Shown: positions 25,719 to 34,398, counted from the first letter of the stretch. The stretch is 64,000 bases of DNA from an uncultured Saprospiraceae bacterium (GCA_937951615.1 CALFBH010000060.1:1-64000), one strand, 5' to 3'. Notes: generated by a model from the sequence alone, not told the origin. Made by a program: numbers and translations.

Positions 25719-27563
25719 TCAACTACCACCCATCCACTTAATGGCTTTTGTGCCAAGACCTGCGGCAGTTGCGTCAACATGAATCACATACACGCCTGTC
25801 GGCACAGTTTGTCCATTATGGCCTTTTTTGTCCCAGTAGTAGGACGATTCATGGATCGTCCTACCTTGCATTGTGCGAATGAGGCGACCGTCTACTCCAT
25901 AAATCGAGACAATAGATTTTGGTGGCAGATTGGTGATGCTCACTTCCTGACAAGCAGCATAGCAAGGACTTGGAAAAACCTGAATATCATCCAATGCAGG
26001 ACTTGCCAGATTTACCTCATCTATGGCTACGGCCACCCCAAAGCAATCGTCAAATAAATTCTGTGCTGTCGAATCTGCTTCTAATAGTTTGTCGAATGTA
26101 GGGCAGGGATACTGTACATCCGGCACCCAGACGACTCCGATAACAACTTCATTTATAGCACCTGGATTCATTGTAAATGGACCAGAAGATTGTATAAAAC
26201 GACGGTCGGCAGGCAGATTGTTTTCACTACACTCCGACCATGCACCGGAAGCGGTATTGGACGGGTCAGTTGGGAACATATAAGGTGTCGGAAAAGTGCC
26301 TTGCTGATAGCCATTGCCTCCATATTCGATTGGGCTGTCATCTTTCCAGAAACCAGATAAATAACCATAATAATCTTCGGCTGTATCTGGGTTACCTGTT
26401 ACTGAAAAATTATTATTATAATAAACAAAGGCACTCATCCCCAATTCATTGCCATTTTCGTCTTTAGGTCCACGGAAAAAATCTATGCCCAGCATCGGAA
26501 CTTCTGTTCCATAGCCATTTACAATGCCACCGCCAGAGGTACAATCTGGGTCAGTAGCTTCTCCATTATAGATAATCCCTAATGCTTTGTCTGGCTGACA
26601 GCCAACATAGTCATTATCCCAACAACCAAGATCCGCATCAGCCCACTGACCAATATAAGTGTCGAATAAGACACCCGTCGCTTTATTGAGCAGCTTGTAT
26701 TTATAAAAACTCATGTCATTGATTTCGTTATTGGTCGAATAAGCAAAAGCCAATGCCTGAATTTCCATTCCAATCTGGTCGCCGCCGGTTTCACCGTGTG
26801 TATTTCCAACATCATTATATACCCACCAAATCATCTGGTCGGCATAGCTCACTCCGCAGCCACTCAATCCTATAGTCGGAATATCGCCATCATAAGGATT
26901 ATAAATACCATCTCCGTTTTCATCATAGAAAGGAGCTAAATCCTGATTGAGCAGAGAAAAGTTGAAATAGTCGGTAAAGTACGGATTCCCGCGTGCCGGC
27001 CATTGTAATAGCGAGACATCTGGCGTATCATCTACGGTATAGTCTGGCTGACCATCTCCATTATCATCATTGAGATAATCGCTTTGCAAATCTTGTATTG
27101 CAGAAGCGTTCACCTTGAAATGCCGATCCCAGTTGAGGCAGGTCGTCAATTCAGTTTCTCCAGTTGTGTTGTCTATTGGTCCTGGCCAAAAATCGTTGCC
27201 TGTTTGCCGATAAGTTTGTGCGGCTAATTTAAGGTTTCCCGCAGCATCGTAGCCGCCGAGCCATAATGCTGCCGCAAACATAGCGGACACTTCTGGTTGC
27301 CCTGGATCTACATTGGGAATAATATAACTCCCTTCACTTAAATCCCACCAAAGATCGCCACCGCCCAATAGCCTTGCCCGTACATTATTCACATTCAGGT
27401 CGATTTGGCTGACTGAAGCTAGGCAGTCGCTGCGGAGTTCGTTAGTCGTCGTTGGACTGTCGTCTGGTCGAGCATCTGGATTAGGAATTGATTCTCTTGC
27501 AGAAATCGTTTGTGTAAAGCCTGCTATAAGCAGGAAGATCAAAGCATATTTAATTGCTTTCAT
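25719..27563 (-). CDS. Secreted T9SS-tailed protein matching the N-terminal half of the 1308-aa protein
   Basis: 614 residues, signal peptide about 1-22 (ends ISA/RE). Residues about 40-525 follow residues 40-515 of the 1308-residue protein closely (VRARLLGGGDLWWDLSEGSY, LAAQTYRQTGNDFWPGP, YADQMIWWVYND). The sequence then jumps to its own T9SS-type sorting tail of about 80 residues (VFPSPCYAACQ, NLPPKSIVSIYGVDG, PTGVYVIHVDA, KAIKWMGG). It is separated by 188 bp from the gene for the other half, which has its own signal peptide and tail. This is the first gene of the minus-strand pair, with a 370-bp divergent gap to nadE. Function unknown. Confidence 0.8.
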   Translation of the reverse strand: MKAIKYALIFLLIAGFTQTISARESIPNPDARPDDSPTTTNELRSDCLASVSQIDLNVNNVRARLLGGGDLWWDLSEGSYIIPNVDPGQPEVSAMFAAALWLGGYDAAGNLKLAAQTYRQTGNDFWPGPIDNTTGETELTTCLNWDRHFKVNASAIQDLQSDYLNDDNGDGQPDYTVDDTPDVSLLQWPARGNPYFTDYFNFSLLNQDLAPFYDENGDGIYNPYDGDIPTIGLSGCGVSYADQMIWWVYNDVGNTHGETGGDQIGMEIQALAFAYSTNNEINDMSFYKYKLLNKATGVLFDTYIGQWADADLGCWDNDYVGCQPDKALGIIYNGEATDPDCTSGGGIVNGYGTEVPMLGIDFFRGPKDENGNELGMSAFVYYNNNFSVTGNPDTAEDYYGYLSGFWKDDSPIEYGGNGYQQGTFPTPYMFPTDPSNTASGAWSECSENNLPADRRFIQSSGPFTMNPGAINEVVIGVVWVPDVQYPCPTFDKLLEADSTAQNLFDDCFGVAVAIDEVNLASPALDDIQVFPSPCYAACQEVSITNLPPKSIVSIYGVDGRLIRTMQGRTIHESSYYWDKKGHNGQTVPTGVYVIHVDATAAGLGTKAIKWMGGS

Positions 27564-27933
27564 AGTGTTTTTAATTATATTGTTTTTTATAAAATAAGTG
27601 TAATGCGCATAAATGTTAGGCGATCAAACCTTAACAATTATGATGTATAAACAAATCTATTTCGTTTGTAGAGAGTACCGACGAATTGAATAATTCCTCA
27701 ACTATGATTTAGAGCAAGTCTGGAGACCGCTCTTAGAAGTTGCCTTACGGCGTCTTTTGTGTTATGATGCAAATATATAAAAAAAATAGAACAATTCAAA
27801 TGTCAAATTTTAAGAAACGTTCACTCTATTGATAAAAAATGTATTTTTGCAACGTGCAGTGTAGATTTGCAATTCAATTATTTTCTCGCAAAGACGCAGA
27901 GGCGCAAAGTTTATAAAAATTATATTGTAAGAC
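27564..27933. other. Divergent promoter region between the T9SS pair and nadE
   Basis: No gene recognised. A Bacteroidota -7-like TAnnTTTG sequence is present at 27842-27849 (TATTTTTG), 85 bp upstream of nadE. A CGCAAAGACGCAGAGGCGC word, seen widely as an intergenic repeat in Bacteroidota, lies at about 27886-27910. The stretch 27700-27760 has short complementary words (AGAGC/GCTCT), but I do not recognise an RNA family. Confidence 0.4.
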
Positions 27934-29571
27934 ATGAAAATATCTATAGCGCAACTCAATTATCACATTGGCAATTTTGATGGAAATGTTGCTAAAATGC
28001 TGAACGCTGTGAAACAAGCTAAAGCGGAAAAATCTGACATCATTGTATTTAGCGAACTGTGTACCTGTGGCTACCCGCCCCGCGATTTTTTAGAGTTTGA
28101 CGACTTTATAAAATTGGGCGAAAAAGCTATTCGGCGATTGGCGAAAGCCGCAAAAGGTATTGCGATTGTCGTCGGTTCACCAAGTCGTAATCCGGTGATT
28201 GAGGGCAAAGATTTATTCAATTCGGCTTATTTTCTGGCAGATGGTAAGGTGAAGCATGTGTCGCATAAAGCCTTATTGCCAACTTACGATATTTTTGATG
28301 AATACCGATATTTTGAACCTGCGAGTGAGTTTAAAGTTGTAGAATATAAAGGCAAGCGTATTGCACTTACAGTCTGTGAAGATATTTGGAATGTAGGCAA
28401 TGAGAACCCGATGTACACGGTTTGTCCATTAGATGAACTGATGCCGCAGAAGCCAGATTTCATCCTGAACCTATCTGCTTCGCCCTTTAGTTATGACCAT
28501 GCTGCCGACCGGATACACACGCTCAAAGCCAATGTAAAACGCTATGGTTTGCCGATGTTTTATGTCAATCATTGTGGCGCACAAACGGAAGTGATTTTTG
28601 ATGGCGGTTCCATCGTGATGTCGCCCAATGGAAAGGTACATGATGAGTTGCCTTATTTTGAGGAAGTGGTAAAAACCTATGAACTCGATGAAGTGGTAAA
28701 AGGTAAAACGACCGCTGTGCAGTCCAAAGATAAAATGACGCTCATACACGATGCTTTGTTGACGGGTTTGCGGGATTATTTTGGTAAGCTGGGTTTAAAA
28801 AAAGCTATTTTGGGTTTGTCTGGTGGGATAGATTCCGCTGTGACGGCTGTGCTGGCGCAACGCGCGCTGGGTGCTGAAAATGTGCGGGTTATTCTGATGC
28901 CTTCACAGTTTTCATCCGACCATTCTATCAATGATGCCCGCCAACTGGCACAAAACATCAATGTGCAATACGACATCATTTACATTGAAGACATTTATGA
29001 GCAGTATATGAGTACGCTCAAGCCTCATTTTGCAGGAACTAGTTTCAATATTACCGAAGAAAACATACAGGCCCGGATACGTGGAATGTTGTTGATGGCG
29101 ATGTCCAATAAGTTTGGCAATATTGTACTCAACACTTCGAATAAAAGTGAAGCCGCAGTAGGTTATGGTACGCTGTATGGCGACATGGCGGGCGGCTTGT
29201 CTGTCATTGGTGATTTGTATAAAATGGAGGTCTATGCGCTCGCAGAATACATCAATAAAGACGGAGAAGTTATTCCTCAAAACACGATTACTAAGCCACC
29301 TTCGGCTGAACTGCGCCCCGACCAGAAAGATTCTGACAGCTTGCCTTCTTATGAAGAATTGGATGAGGTTTTGTTTCAATACATCGAAAAACAACAAGGA
29401 CCAAAGGAGATTATAAAAATGGGCTTTGATAAAAAACTGGTCGCCCGAGTACTTCGATTGGTGAATATCAGTGAGTTCAAACGTTATCAGACGTCTCCTA
29501 TGCTGCGCGTATCTAATAAAGCTTTCGGAATGGGTAGAAGGATGCCGATTGTTGGCAAATATTTGAGTTAA
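27934..29571 (+). CDS. nadE: Glutamine-dependent NAD+ synthase
   Basis: 545 residues, cytoplasmic. The N-terminal nitrilase-type glutaminase domain (about 1-260) shows the catalytic triad Glu41 (FSELCTCGYPP), Lys in SHKALLPTYDIFDE (about 112) and Cys in LTVCEDIW (about 148). The C-terminal synthetase domain has the PP-loop LSGGIDSAV (about 294) and NTSNKSEAAVGYGT, then KPPSAELRPDQKDSDSLP. The enzyme amidates nicotinic acid adenine dinucleotide with glutamine-derived ammonia, the last step of NAD synthesis. Length and order match the bacterial two-domain NadE. It is transcribed alone. A T-rich AT tract follows, but no clean terminator is seen. Confidence 0.97.
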   Translation: MKISIAQLNYHIGNFDGNVAKMLNAVKQAKAEKSDIIVFSELCTCGYPPRDFLEFDDFIKLGEKAIRRLAKAAKGIAIVVGSPSRNPVIEGKDLFNSAYFLADGKVKHVSHKALLPTYDIFDEYRYFEPASEFKVVEYKGKRIALTVCEDIWNVGNENPMYTVCPLDELMPQKPDFILNLSASPFSYDHAADRIHTLKANVKRYGLPMFYVNHCGAQTEVIFDGGSIVMSPNGKVHDELPYFEEVVKTYELDEVVKGKTTAVQSKDKMTLIHDALLTGLRDYFGKLGLKKAILGLSGGIDSAVTAVLAQRALGAENVRVILMPSQFSSDHSINDARQLAQNINVQYDIIYIEDIYEQYMSTLKPHFAGTSFNITEENIQARIRGMLLMAMSNKFGNIVLNTSNKSEAAVGYGTLYGDMAGGLSVIGDLYKMEVYALAEYINKDGEVIPQNTITKPPSAELRPDQKDSDSLPSYEELDEVLFQYIEKQQGPKEIIKMGFDKKLVARVLRLVNISEFKRYQTSPMLRVSNKAFGMGRRMPIVGKYLS

Positions 29572-29862
29572 AAAATAAGAAAAAATCATTTCAAATGTAA
29601 CATCTCTAATTTATTCGCGTAAAACAACCCATCTTAGCATGTCACAATACGCAAAATAAATTCACTTTTTTAAACATGTTATTTTGCCATAATTGTCCCA
29701 ACAAACGAATTAGCTCATGAGTGAACAATAACATACTTTTCATTCAGAGGGAATCAGTAATAGTGAAAAACAAAAACAAAGGTAATTGGTAAATCAGTGT
29801 AGAAGCAGAAACGATAATCTGCATAGACACTAAATGTTTTTTTCAAACTCAACACAATTACG

Positions 29863-30294
29863 ATGATTACAGTTATCCCACACCCGCCCAAACAAACAGT
29901 ATCTCAATCAACAAATATTCCTAGAGTATTTTTTATTGATGATAATAAAGCCAATAACTTTTTGATTCAGTCCTATATTGAACTGGATAATATACCTGTT
30001 GCTCCAAGCTTTGAGCGCAGTGCCATTCGTGCTTTAGAGTATTTCAAACAATTGCCCTCGGCTGATTTTCCACAATATATTTTTGTTGATATCAATATGC
30101 CTCTCATGAATGGCTTTGAATTTGTTCAGGCATTCATGACGACATTCCCTATTCAGTGCCAACAAACACAAATATACATCCTCAGTTCATCCATTCATCC
30201 CTCTGATAAAAAACGTATCCATGATTTCTCGGTCATTAAAGGTTATATCGAAAAACCCCTTGACATCAAATTTCTTCAAAAAATTGCGGAGTAA
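29863..30294 (+). CDS. Stand-alone response regulator receiver protein (copy 1)
   Basis: 143 residues with a single CheY-like receiver domain and no output domain. The acidic pocket is Asp26-Asp27 (FFIDDNKANN), the phospho-acceptor is Asp76 (FVDINMP), the switch Ser lies in ILSSS (about 108-110), and Lys131 is in YIEKPL. The N-terminal 20 residues are a Pro/Ser/Thr-rich extension. A very similar receiver is encoded at 30668, 373 bp downstream. DDNKANNFLI and VDINMP..NGFEF are shared, so they are tandem duplicates. No histidine kinase is in the window. Such orphan receivers in Bacteroidota usually take part in phosphorelays with hybrid kinases encoded elsewhere. Confidence 0.92.
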   Translation: MITVIPHPPKQTVSQSTNIPRVFFIDDNKANNFLIQSYIELDNIPVAPSFERSAIRALEYFKQLPSADFPQYIFVDINMPLMNGFEFVQAFMTTFPIQCQQTQIYILSSSIHPSDKKRIHDFSVIKGYIEKPLDIKFLQKIAE

Positions 30295-30667
30295 ATACTC
30301 TGCTAAGACATCGCATTTTTGTGAACTCAAAAAATAAACAAAATATTCTTTTTTATATCACAAATCCAACACATTAAAAGTCTAAGTTCATTCTACATTA
30401 GAATGAATTTAGACTTTTAACTTTCTTATAACAAGTATCTTAAATAAATAAACCCAAAAAGCACTTCCAAATTTAATTACACATTTTCTTTTTTTTGACG
30501 TCACTAAATTTAGACCAAATTCACCCATAAAATAGGAATTTATCATTCTAAACCCTATATTATAGTAGCTAAAAGTATAAAAGGCTGCATATTGATTAAA
30601 TATAGCTATACATTTAGTGAATGTTATGTATCCCACGTGCAATTAGAAAACTCAAACCCAACACTCT
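30295..30667. other. Intergenic region between the two response regulators
   Basis: No gene. It holds the strong hairpin at 30374-30420 and otherwise AT-rich sequence that must contain the promoter of the second regulator. Confidence 0.5.
30374..30420 (+). terminator. Long hairpin after response regulator copy 1
   Basis: A 21-bp stem (30374-30394 with 30400-30420, starting TTAAAAGTCTAAG) with one G-T pair and the 5-nt loop ACATT. AT-rich, about 80 bp past the stop codon. The symmetric A/T ends would let it act on either strand. Confidence 0.8.
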
Positions 30668-31093
30668 ATGATAGGGCAGCAGGAAAATATACTATCCCAT
30701 CCGCCGAATATTTTGTTCATAGATGATAATCGTGCTAATAATTTTTTAGTAGAAACAATCATCAAACTGGACAATATTCCCGTTATTCCTCATTTTGAAA
30801 TAGATGCCATCCGTGCAATAGAATACCTCAAACGCCTACAAAACATAGCAGAGTTTCCTCGTTTTATTTTTGTAGATATTAACATGCCCTGCAAAAACGG
30901 CTTTGAATTTATCGAAGATTTCATCATAGAATTTCCTGACCAGTATAAGGTAGTGAACATTTATATTCTCTCCACATCCATTACACGTAAGGACTTACAG
31001 AGAGCCAACAACCTTAAAGTCATTCAGGACTGTCTGGAAAAACCATTAGAACCCGAACAACTCAAATCAATTATTGGTCTCGTTCCCCGCTAA
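30668..31093 (+). CDS. Stand-alone response regulator receiver protein (copy 2)
   Basis: 141 residues, a CheY-like receiver only. Acidic pair Asp19-Asp20 (LFIDDNRANN), phospho-acceptor Asp70 (FVDINMP), switch Ser/Thr in ILSTS (about 101-103) and Lys125 in LEKPLEP. It aligns with the receiver at 29863 throughout, including DNIPV and EIDAIRAIEYL, marking a duplication. It is followed after 30 bp by the gene for a membrane zincin-like protein on the same strand. Partner kinases and outputs are not encoded nearby. I see no reason to doubt that it is phosphorylatable. Confidence 0.92.
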   Translation: MIGQQENILSHPPNILFIDDNRANNFLVETIIKLDNIPVIPHFEIDAIRAIEYLKRLQNIAEFPRFIFVDINMPCKNGFEFIEDFIIEFPDQYKVVNIYILSTSITRKDLQRANNLKVIQDCLEKPLEPEQLKSIIGLVPR

Positions 31094-31123
31094 GTACCGC
31101 ACAAAAATGCGATATTTGCAACC

Positions 31124-31834
31124 ATGCTTTTATCATCGCGTCTACTTCAATTTGCTCATCGCTTATATCGCAAGATCTTCCCTGAGGTCATTATCCGTAC
31201 ATCGGAAATGGAAAGGCTACTCCAAAAACTCTACCCAACCGTGAATTGGAAAAATGTCCGGTTTTATAAAGGTATGCCTTGGTTTATGGACAATAGTTTT
31301 GCACATGCCATTGTATTGCCTGGCACTTGGCATTATGGTCGTATTCATGCTTATTTCTCCTCTTATCAACCCAACACAACACGGGGGCTTTCTACTATCG
31401 CGCATGAGTCTTTTCATGTATTGCAATATCAGGACATGGGACGCGGATTAGGTTTATTCCGTGGATTTATTCTTTATTATCTGGCTGATTATTTTGAATT
31501 ATTATTCAAAAATGGTTTTAAAAAAGGTTGGGCTGTAGCCAATGATATAGCCTATCGACAACACCCGATGGAAATACCTGCTTACAAACAGGATGATGAT
31601 TTTTGTAGTTTTTGTGTGTCACAGCAAACACAGTTACAGCCTGCCAATATTCCCGAACAATTTATCAAAATGCATTGCGGCTACCAAGCCGAACACAGCT
31701 TCCCATTCTTATTACTGGCTATATTGGTCACACTTATTTTTTCAATTATAAAACCTCTCACAGAAATATTATTTATCATTGTGGCTGCGCCTGTCTGGAT
31801 ATTGGGACAGCTTATACGTGGTGTGGGATTATAA
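31124..31834 (+). CDS. Membrane-associated HExxH (zincin-like) protein
   Basis: 236 residues. A metallopeptidase-type motif, HESFH in STIAHESFHVLQYQ, lies near residues 94-98. A downstream Glu in HPMEIPAY (about 149) could be the third zinc ligand, an arrangement like DUF4157-type zincins, where HExxH is followed by NP-E-xxA-Y. The C-terminal 45 residues hold two hydrophobic segments (FPFLLLAILVTLIFSII and ILFIIVAAPVWILG) that should anchor the protein in the membrane. No signal peptide. Family assignment is tentative, and the substrate, if it is a protease at all, is unknown. It is followed by a gap of about 60 bp and a DksA/TraR-type gene on the same strand. Confidence 0.55.
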   Translation: MLLSSRLLQFAHRLYRKIFPEVIIRTSEMERLLQKLYPTVNWKNVRFYKGMPWFMDNSFAHAIVLPGTWHYGRIHAYFSSYQPNTTRGLSTIAHESFHVLQYQDMGRGLGLFRGFILYYLADYFELLFKNGFKKGWAVANDIAYRQHPMEIPAYKQDDDFCSFCVSQQTQLQPANIPEQFIKMHCGYQAEHSFPFLLLAILVTLIFSIIKPLTEILFIIVAAPVWILGQLIRGVGL

Positions 31835-31894
31835 TTCCCAAATATTCCGTATTTTTATACGAATGTTATAATCAGTCCATAAAAAAAACAATAA

Positions 31895-32230
31895 ATGACA
31901 ACAGCAGAAAGAGCAGAACTAAAAGAGAAAATAGAAGAACAAATAACATCAACTAAAGTAAAAATAGAAGACCTCGAAGAATTGAGTAAACCCATTTCGC
32001 CAGAAAATTCACTGGGACGCATCACCCGTATGGACGCCATCAATAACAAAAGCGTAGCAGAAGCTGCCCTGCGTGCGACTCGTCGTAAACTCGGTAAATT
32101 GCAACACGCTTTGTCAAAAATAGATAGCGATGATTTTGGGATTTGCGCTGTTTGCAAAAAACCAATTCAGCCTAAGCGCGTTATGCTCATGCCGGAAAGT
32201 TCTAGGTGTGTACGCTGCGCTTCGCGCTAA
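31895..32230 (+). CDS. DksA/TraR-family C4 zinc-finger protein
   Basis: 111 residues. An N-terminal coiled coil (about 1-75, Lys/Glu-rich, LKEKIEEQI and ATRRKLGKLQHAL) is followed by a C4 zinc finger, FGICAVCKKPI...SSRCVRCASR, with Cys pairs at about 89/92 and 106/109. The proteins of this family enter the RNA polymerase secondary channel; Bacteroidota commonly have such a short version. The acidic DxxDA tip typical of E. coli DksA is not obvious, though RMDAINNKS is at the expected turn. A GAAATTGAAATTGA word array follows the stop codon and leads into the CAP lipoprotein gene 42 bp on. Confidence 0.88.
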   Translation: MTTAERAELKEKIEEQITSTKVKIEDLEELSKPISPENSLGRITRMDAINNKSVAEAALRATRRKLGKLQHALSKIDSDDFGICAVCKKPIQPKRVMLMPESSRCVRCASR

Positions 32231-32271
32231 TTGCCATTAAAATTGAAACTGACATTGAAATTGAAATTGAT

Positions 32272-33639
32272 ATGAACAAACTAAGCTACCTTTTATATTT
32301 TGTCTCCTTTATCCTAGTAACAGGCTGCGTTGGCAGTTCCAAAATTGTGTCCACAACCAATCAGGCACCTTCCGAACGCAAAACCGTTATGGAAAGTACC
32401 ACAATGACCGAAACACGGCCCGACGGTACAGTTGTCGTCACAGAAAAAATAATCTATACCGATGCAGACGGCAAAAAAACAACGGCGATTAATATCAAAG
32501 AAGCCCCAGTCAGCCCGCCCAAACAAAGTGAGAATGAACCAGCAGAAACGACCACACCCACAGTGACTACACCAACTGTAAAAGTACCAGAAACACCTAT
32601 CGTACAAGCCGACAATATTGTAGAAATACAAGGAAAAAAATATACCCGAAATCCAGATGGCACACTAACTGCAATTGAAGGAAATATCCCAACACCACCA
32701 ACTGTAAAAGTACCAGATACGCCTATCGTACAAGCCGACAATATTGTAGAAATACAAGGAAAAAAATACACCCGAAATCCAGATGGCACACTAACTGCAA
32801 TTGAAGGAAATATACCAACGCCACCAACTGTAAAAGTACCAGATACGCCTGTTCTACAAGCCGACAATATTGTGGAAATACAAGGAAAAAAATACACCCG
32901 TAATCCAGATGGCACACTAACTGCAATTGAAGAAAGTATCCCAACACCACCAACTGTAAAAGTACCAGATACGCCTGTCGTAGAGGTGCCAGCCCCTCCC
33001 GCTGTTGCAGTAGAAACACCTACTATAACGACTCCAGACACGACAGTCGAAACACCACCAGCTCCGACTGCTGCCAGTGGTATCGACACCGCTCGGGAGG
33101 CCAATTATATGACGGAAAGAGAGAAGAACATGATAAAGGAAATTAATCTGGTGCGCTCTGACCCAACAGGTTATATTCCACTCGTCAATGAATATCGAGA
33201 ACAAGTCAAACGAACAACATTTACGGATGCGAATTTTGCAAAAGAAGAACTTCGTGCCATAGAAGATTTGATTCGTGAATTGCAATTGATGAGTCCTATC
33301 GCCATTCTTCAGCCTCGCGAGACTTTGCACAATACCGCCAAAGCACATGGCAATGAAATGAAAGCCCGCAACAAAACCGGCCATGTTGGTAATGATAATT
33401 CTTACCCATGGGATCGCATCACTCGCGATGATCCAAGCCTCGAAGATGGCAATGAAAACCTTGTCGGTGGTCCAGACGAAGTCCGCAAGTCTGTCATGTT
33501 ATTGCTCGTAGATTCAGGCATCCCCGGCTACGGACATCGCAAAACACTGCTCAACCCAACCTGGAAGTATGTCTCCTGCTATGAGGTTGGTGAGGTGCAG
33601 GGCTTTCCGCATTATTGGGTACAAAATTTTGCTAAATGA
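32272..33639 (+). CDS. Lipoprotein with repeat region and C-terminal CAP/SCP-like domain
   Basis: 455 residues from the ATG at 32272. The frame is open further upstream, but that part overlaps the previous gene and word repeats. A lipobox FILVTGC puts the lipidated Cys at residue 19. Residues about 102-228 are three 42-residue repeats (each begins TVKVP[E/D]TP and contains ADNIVEIQGKKYTRNPDGTL) plus a partial fourth, then a Pro/Thr-rich spacer. Residues about 282-455 are a CAP domain: EINLVRSDP, AKAHGNEMKARNKTGHVG, GYGHRKTLLNP and HYWVQNFAK at the end. CAP domains are extracellular and of diverse function. The repeats may form a flexible stalk that holds the domain away from the membrane. Confidence 0.88.
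   Translation: MNKLSYLLYFVSFILVTGCVGSSKIVSTTNQAPSERKTVMESTTMTETRPDGTVVVTEKIIYTDADGKKTTAINIKEAPVSPPKQSENEPAETTTPTVTTPTVKVPETPIVQADNIVEIQGKKYTRNPDGTLTAIEGNIPTPPTVKVPDTPIVQADNIVEIQGKKYTRNPDGTLTAIEGNIPTPPTVKVPDTPVLQADNIVEIQGKKYTRNPDGTLTAIEESIPTPPTVKVPDTPVVEVPAPPAVAVETPTITTPDTTVETPPAPTAASGIDTAREANYMTEREKNMIKEINLVRSDPTGYIPLVNEYREQVKRTTFTDANFAKEELRAIEDLIRELQLMSPIAILQPRETLHNTAKAHGNEMKARNKTGHVGNDNSYPWDRITRDDPSLEDGNENLVGGPDEVRKSVMLLLVDSGIPGYGHRKTLLNPTWKYVSCYEVGEVQGFPHYWVQNFAK
32575..32952 (+). repeat. Three 126-bp in-frame tandem repeats
   Basis: Units start at 32575, 32701 and 32827, with a partial fourth at 32953. Each encodes 42 residues. DNA identity between units is very high, including synonymous positions, which suggests recent unequal exchange and likely copy-number variation. 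Confidence 0.92.
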
Positions 33640-33642
33640 TCA

Positions 33643-33750
33643 TTGTGTTGCGGTGTTGATGTGTTGCGGTGTTGTAGTAGTTTGTTTTGCGAAGCAAAAC
33701 ACGACAACACCACAACACGACAACACCACAACACGACAACACCACAACAC
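33643..33750. repeat. B-type hairpin element (GTGTTG words) with TTTTGC-GAA-GCAAAA core
   Basis: The left arm 33643-33683 is reiterated GTGTTGCGGTGTTG. The core palindrome is 33684-33700. The right arm 33701-33750 is built from a 16-bp unit ACACGACAACACCACA repeated three times. It occupies the entire gap between the CAP gene stop and the TrpF-like start. The short repeats have no spacers, so it is not a CRISPR. Confidence 0.88.
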
Positions 33751-33756
33751 AGCCAA

Positions 33757-34398
33757 ATGCTAAACACAAAAATAAAAGCCAGTCAAATCAGCAACCTCAC
33801 GGATGCCCGATATTTTGCAGCCTGGATGATAGACTGGATGGGCTTCTGCCTTGACGAAGCCGCTGAACACCGCGTAACACCTGAGCTTCTACACGCTATC
33901 CGCGACTGGGTAGCAGGACCGATTATTGTAGGAGAATTTGGAGAACAAGAAGCCAGCTATATTCAGGAAGCTGTTCGTTTTTTAAATTTGGATGCGGTAC
34001 AAGTCGGCAGTTTTTATGACAAAAAACGCTTGGAGGAATTGAAAGACATTTCAGTTATTCGAGAAGTTATTATTGACCATAATTCTGCTAAAGAGACATT
34101 ACAAACCTGCGAAAACTTAGCACCGCACGTAGCCTATTTTTTATTGGAATGTGGTACAAATAATATCAATTGGGCATCTATTAAAGAAAATAAAAACGGC
34201 TGGAACATAGACACACTTCAACAACTTTGCGATAAGTATCCGATTATATTAAGCATGAATTTGAAAGACAAGGAAGTTGTAGAAGTTATGGAAAATCTAA
34301 AGCTCGTAGGCTTAAATGTGTTTGGCGGAGCAGAAGAAAAAACCGGCTTCAAATCCTATGATGAACTCGATGAATTATTTGAACAACTGGAGGACTGA
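33757..34398 (+). CDS. TrpF-like (phosphoribosylanthranilate isomerase fold) protein with altered active site
   Basis: 213 residues from the ATG at 33757. The 38-codon upstream extension lies in the B-type repeat and is rejected. KASQISNLTDARYFAAW (residues 7-23) aligns with the TrpF block K-I-C-G-I-T-N-L-E-D-A, but the catalytic Cys is Ser9 and the next Gly is Gln. The region FLLECGTNNINW corresponds to the second catalytic Asp loop and shows Glu instead. The C-terminus (NVFGGAEEKTGFKSYDELDELF) fits the last beta-alpha unit of the barrel. No other trp gene is adjacent. A TIM-barrel protein with a changed function is more likely than a working tryptophan enzyme. It sits just upstream of recO. 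Confidence 0.65.
   Translation: MLNTKIKASQISNLTDARYFAAWMIDWMGFCLDEAAEHRVTPELLHAIRDWVAGPIIVGEFGEQEASYIQEAVRFLNLDAVQVGSFYDKKRLEELKDISVIREVIIDHNSAKETLQTCENLAPHVAYFLLECGTNNINWASIKENKNGWNIDTLQQLCDKYPIILSMNLKDKEVVEVMENLKLVGLNVFGGAEEKTGFKSYDELDELFEQLED

Noticed and set aside
28912-29589. 225-codon minus-strand frame antisense to nadE
   Set aside because: No recognisable domain, and the plus strand is unambiguous NAD synthase.
32454-33104. 216-codon minus-strand frame across the CAP lipoprotein
   Set aside because: It is antisense to the 126-bp repeats; its own repeats merely mirror them, and the plus-strand frame has a lipobox and a recognisable CAP domain.
33701-33750. CRISPR-like tandem repeat
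   Set aside because: Units of 16 bp are directly adjacent with no spacers and no cas genes. It is one arm of a hairpin element.
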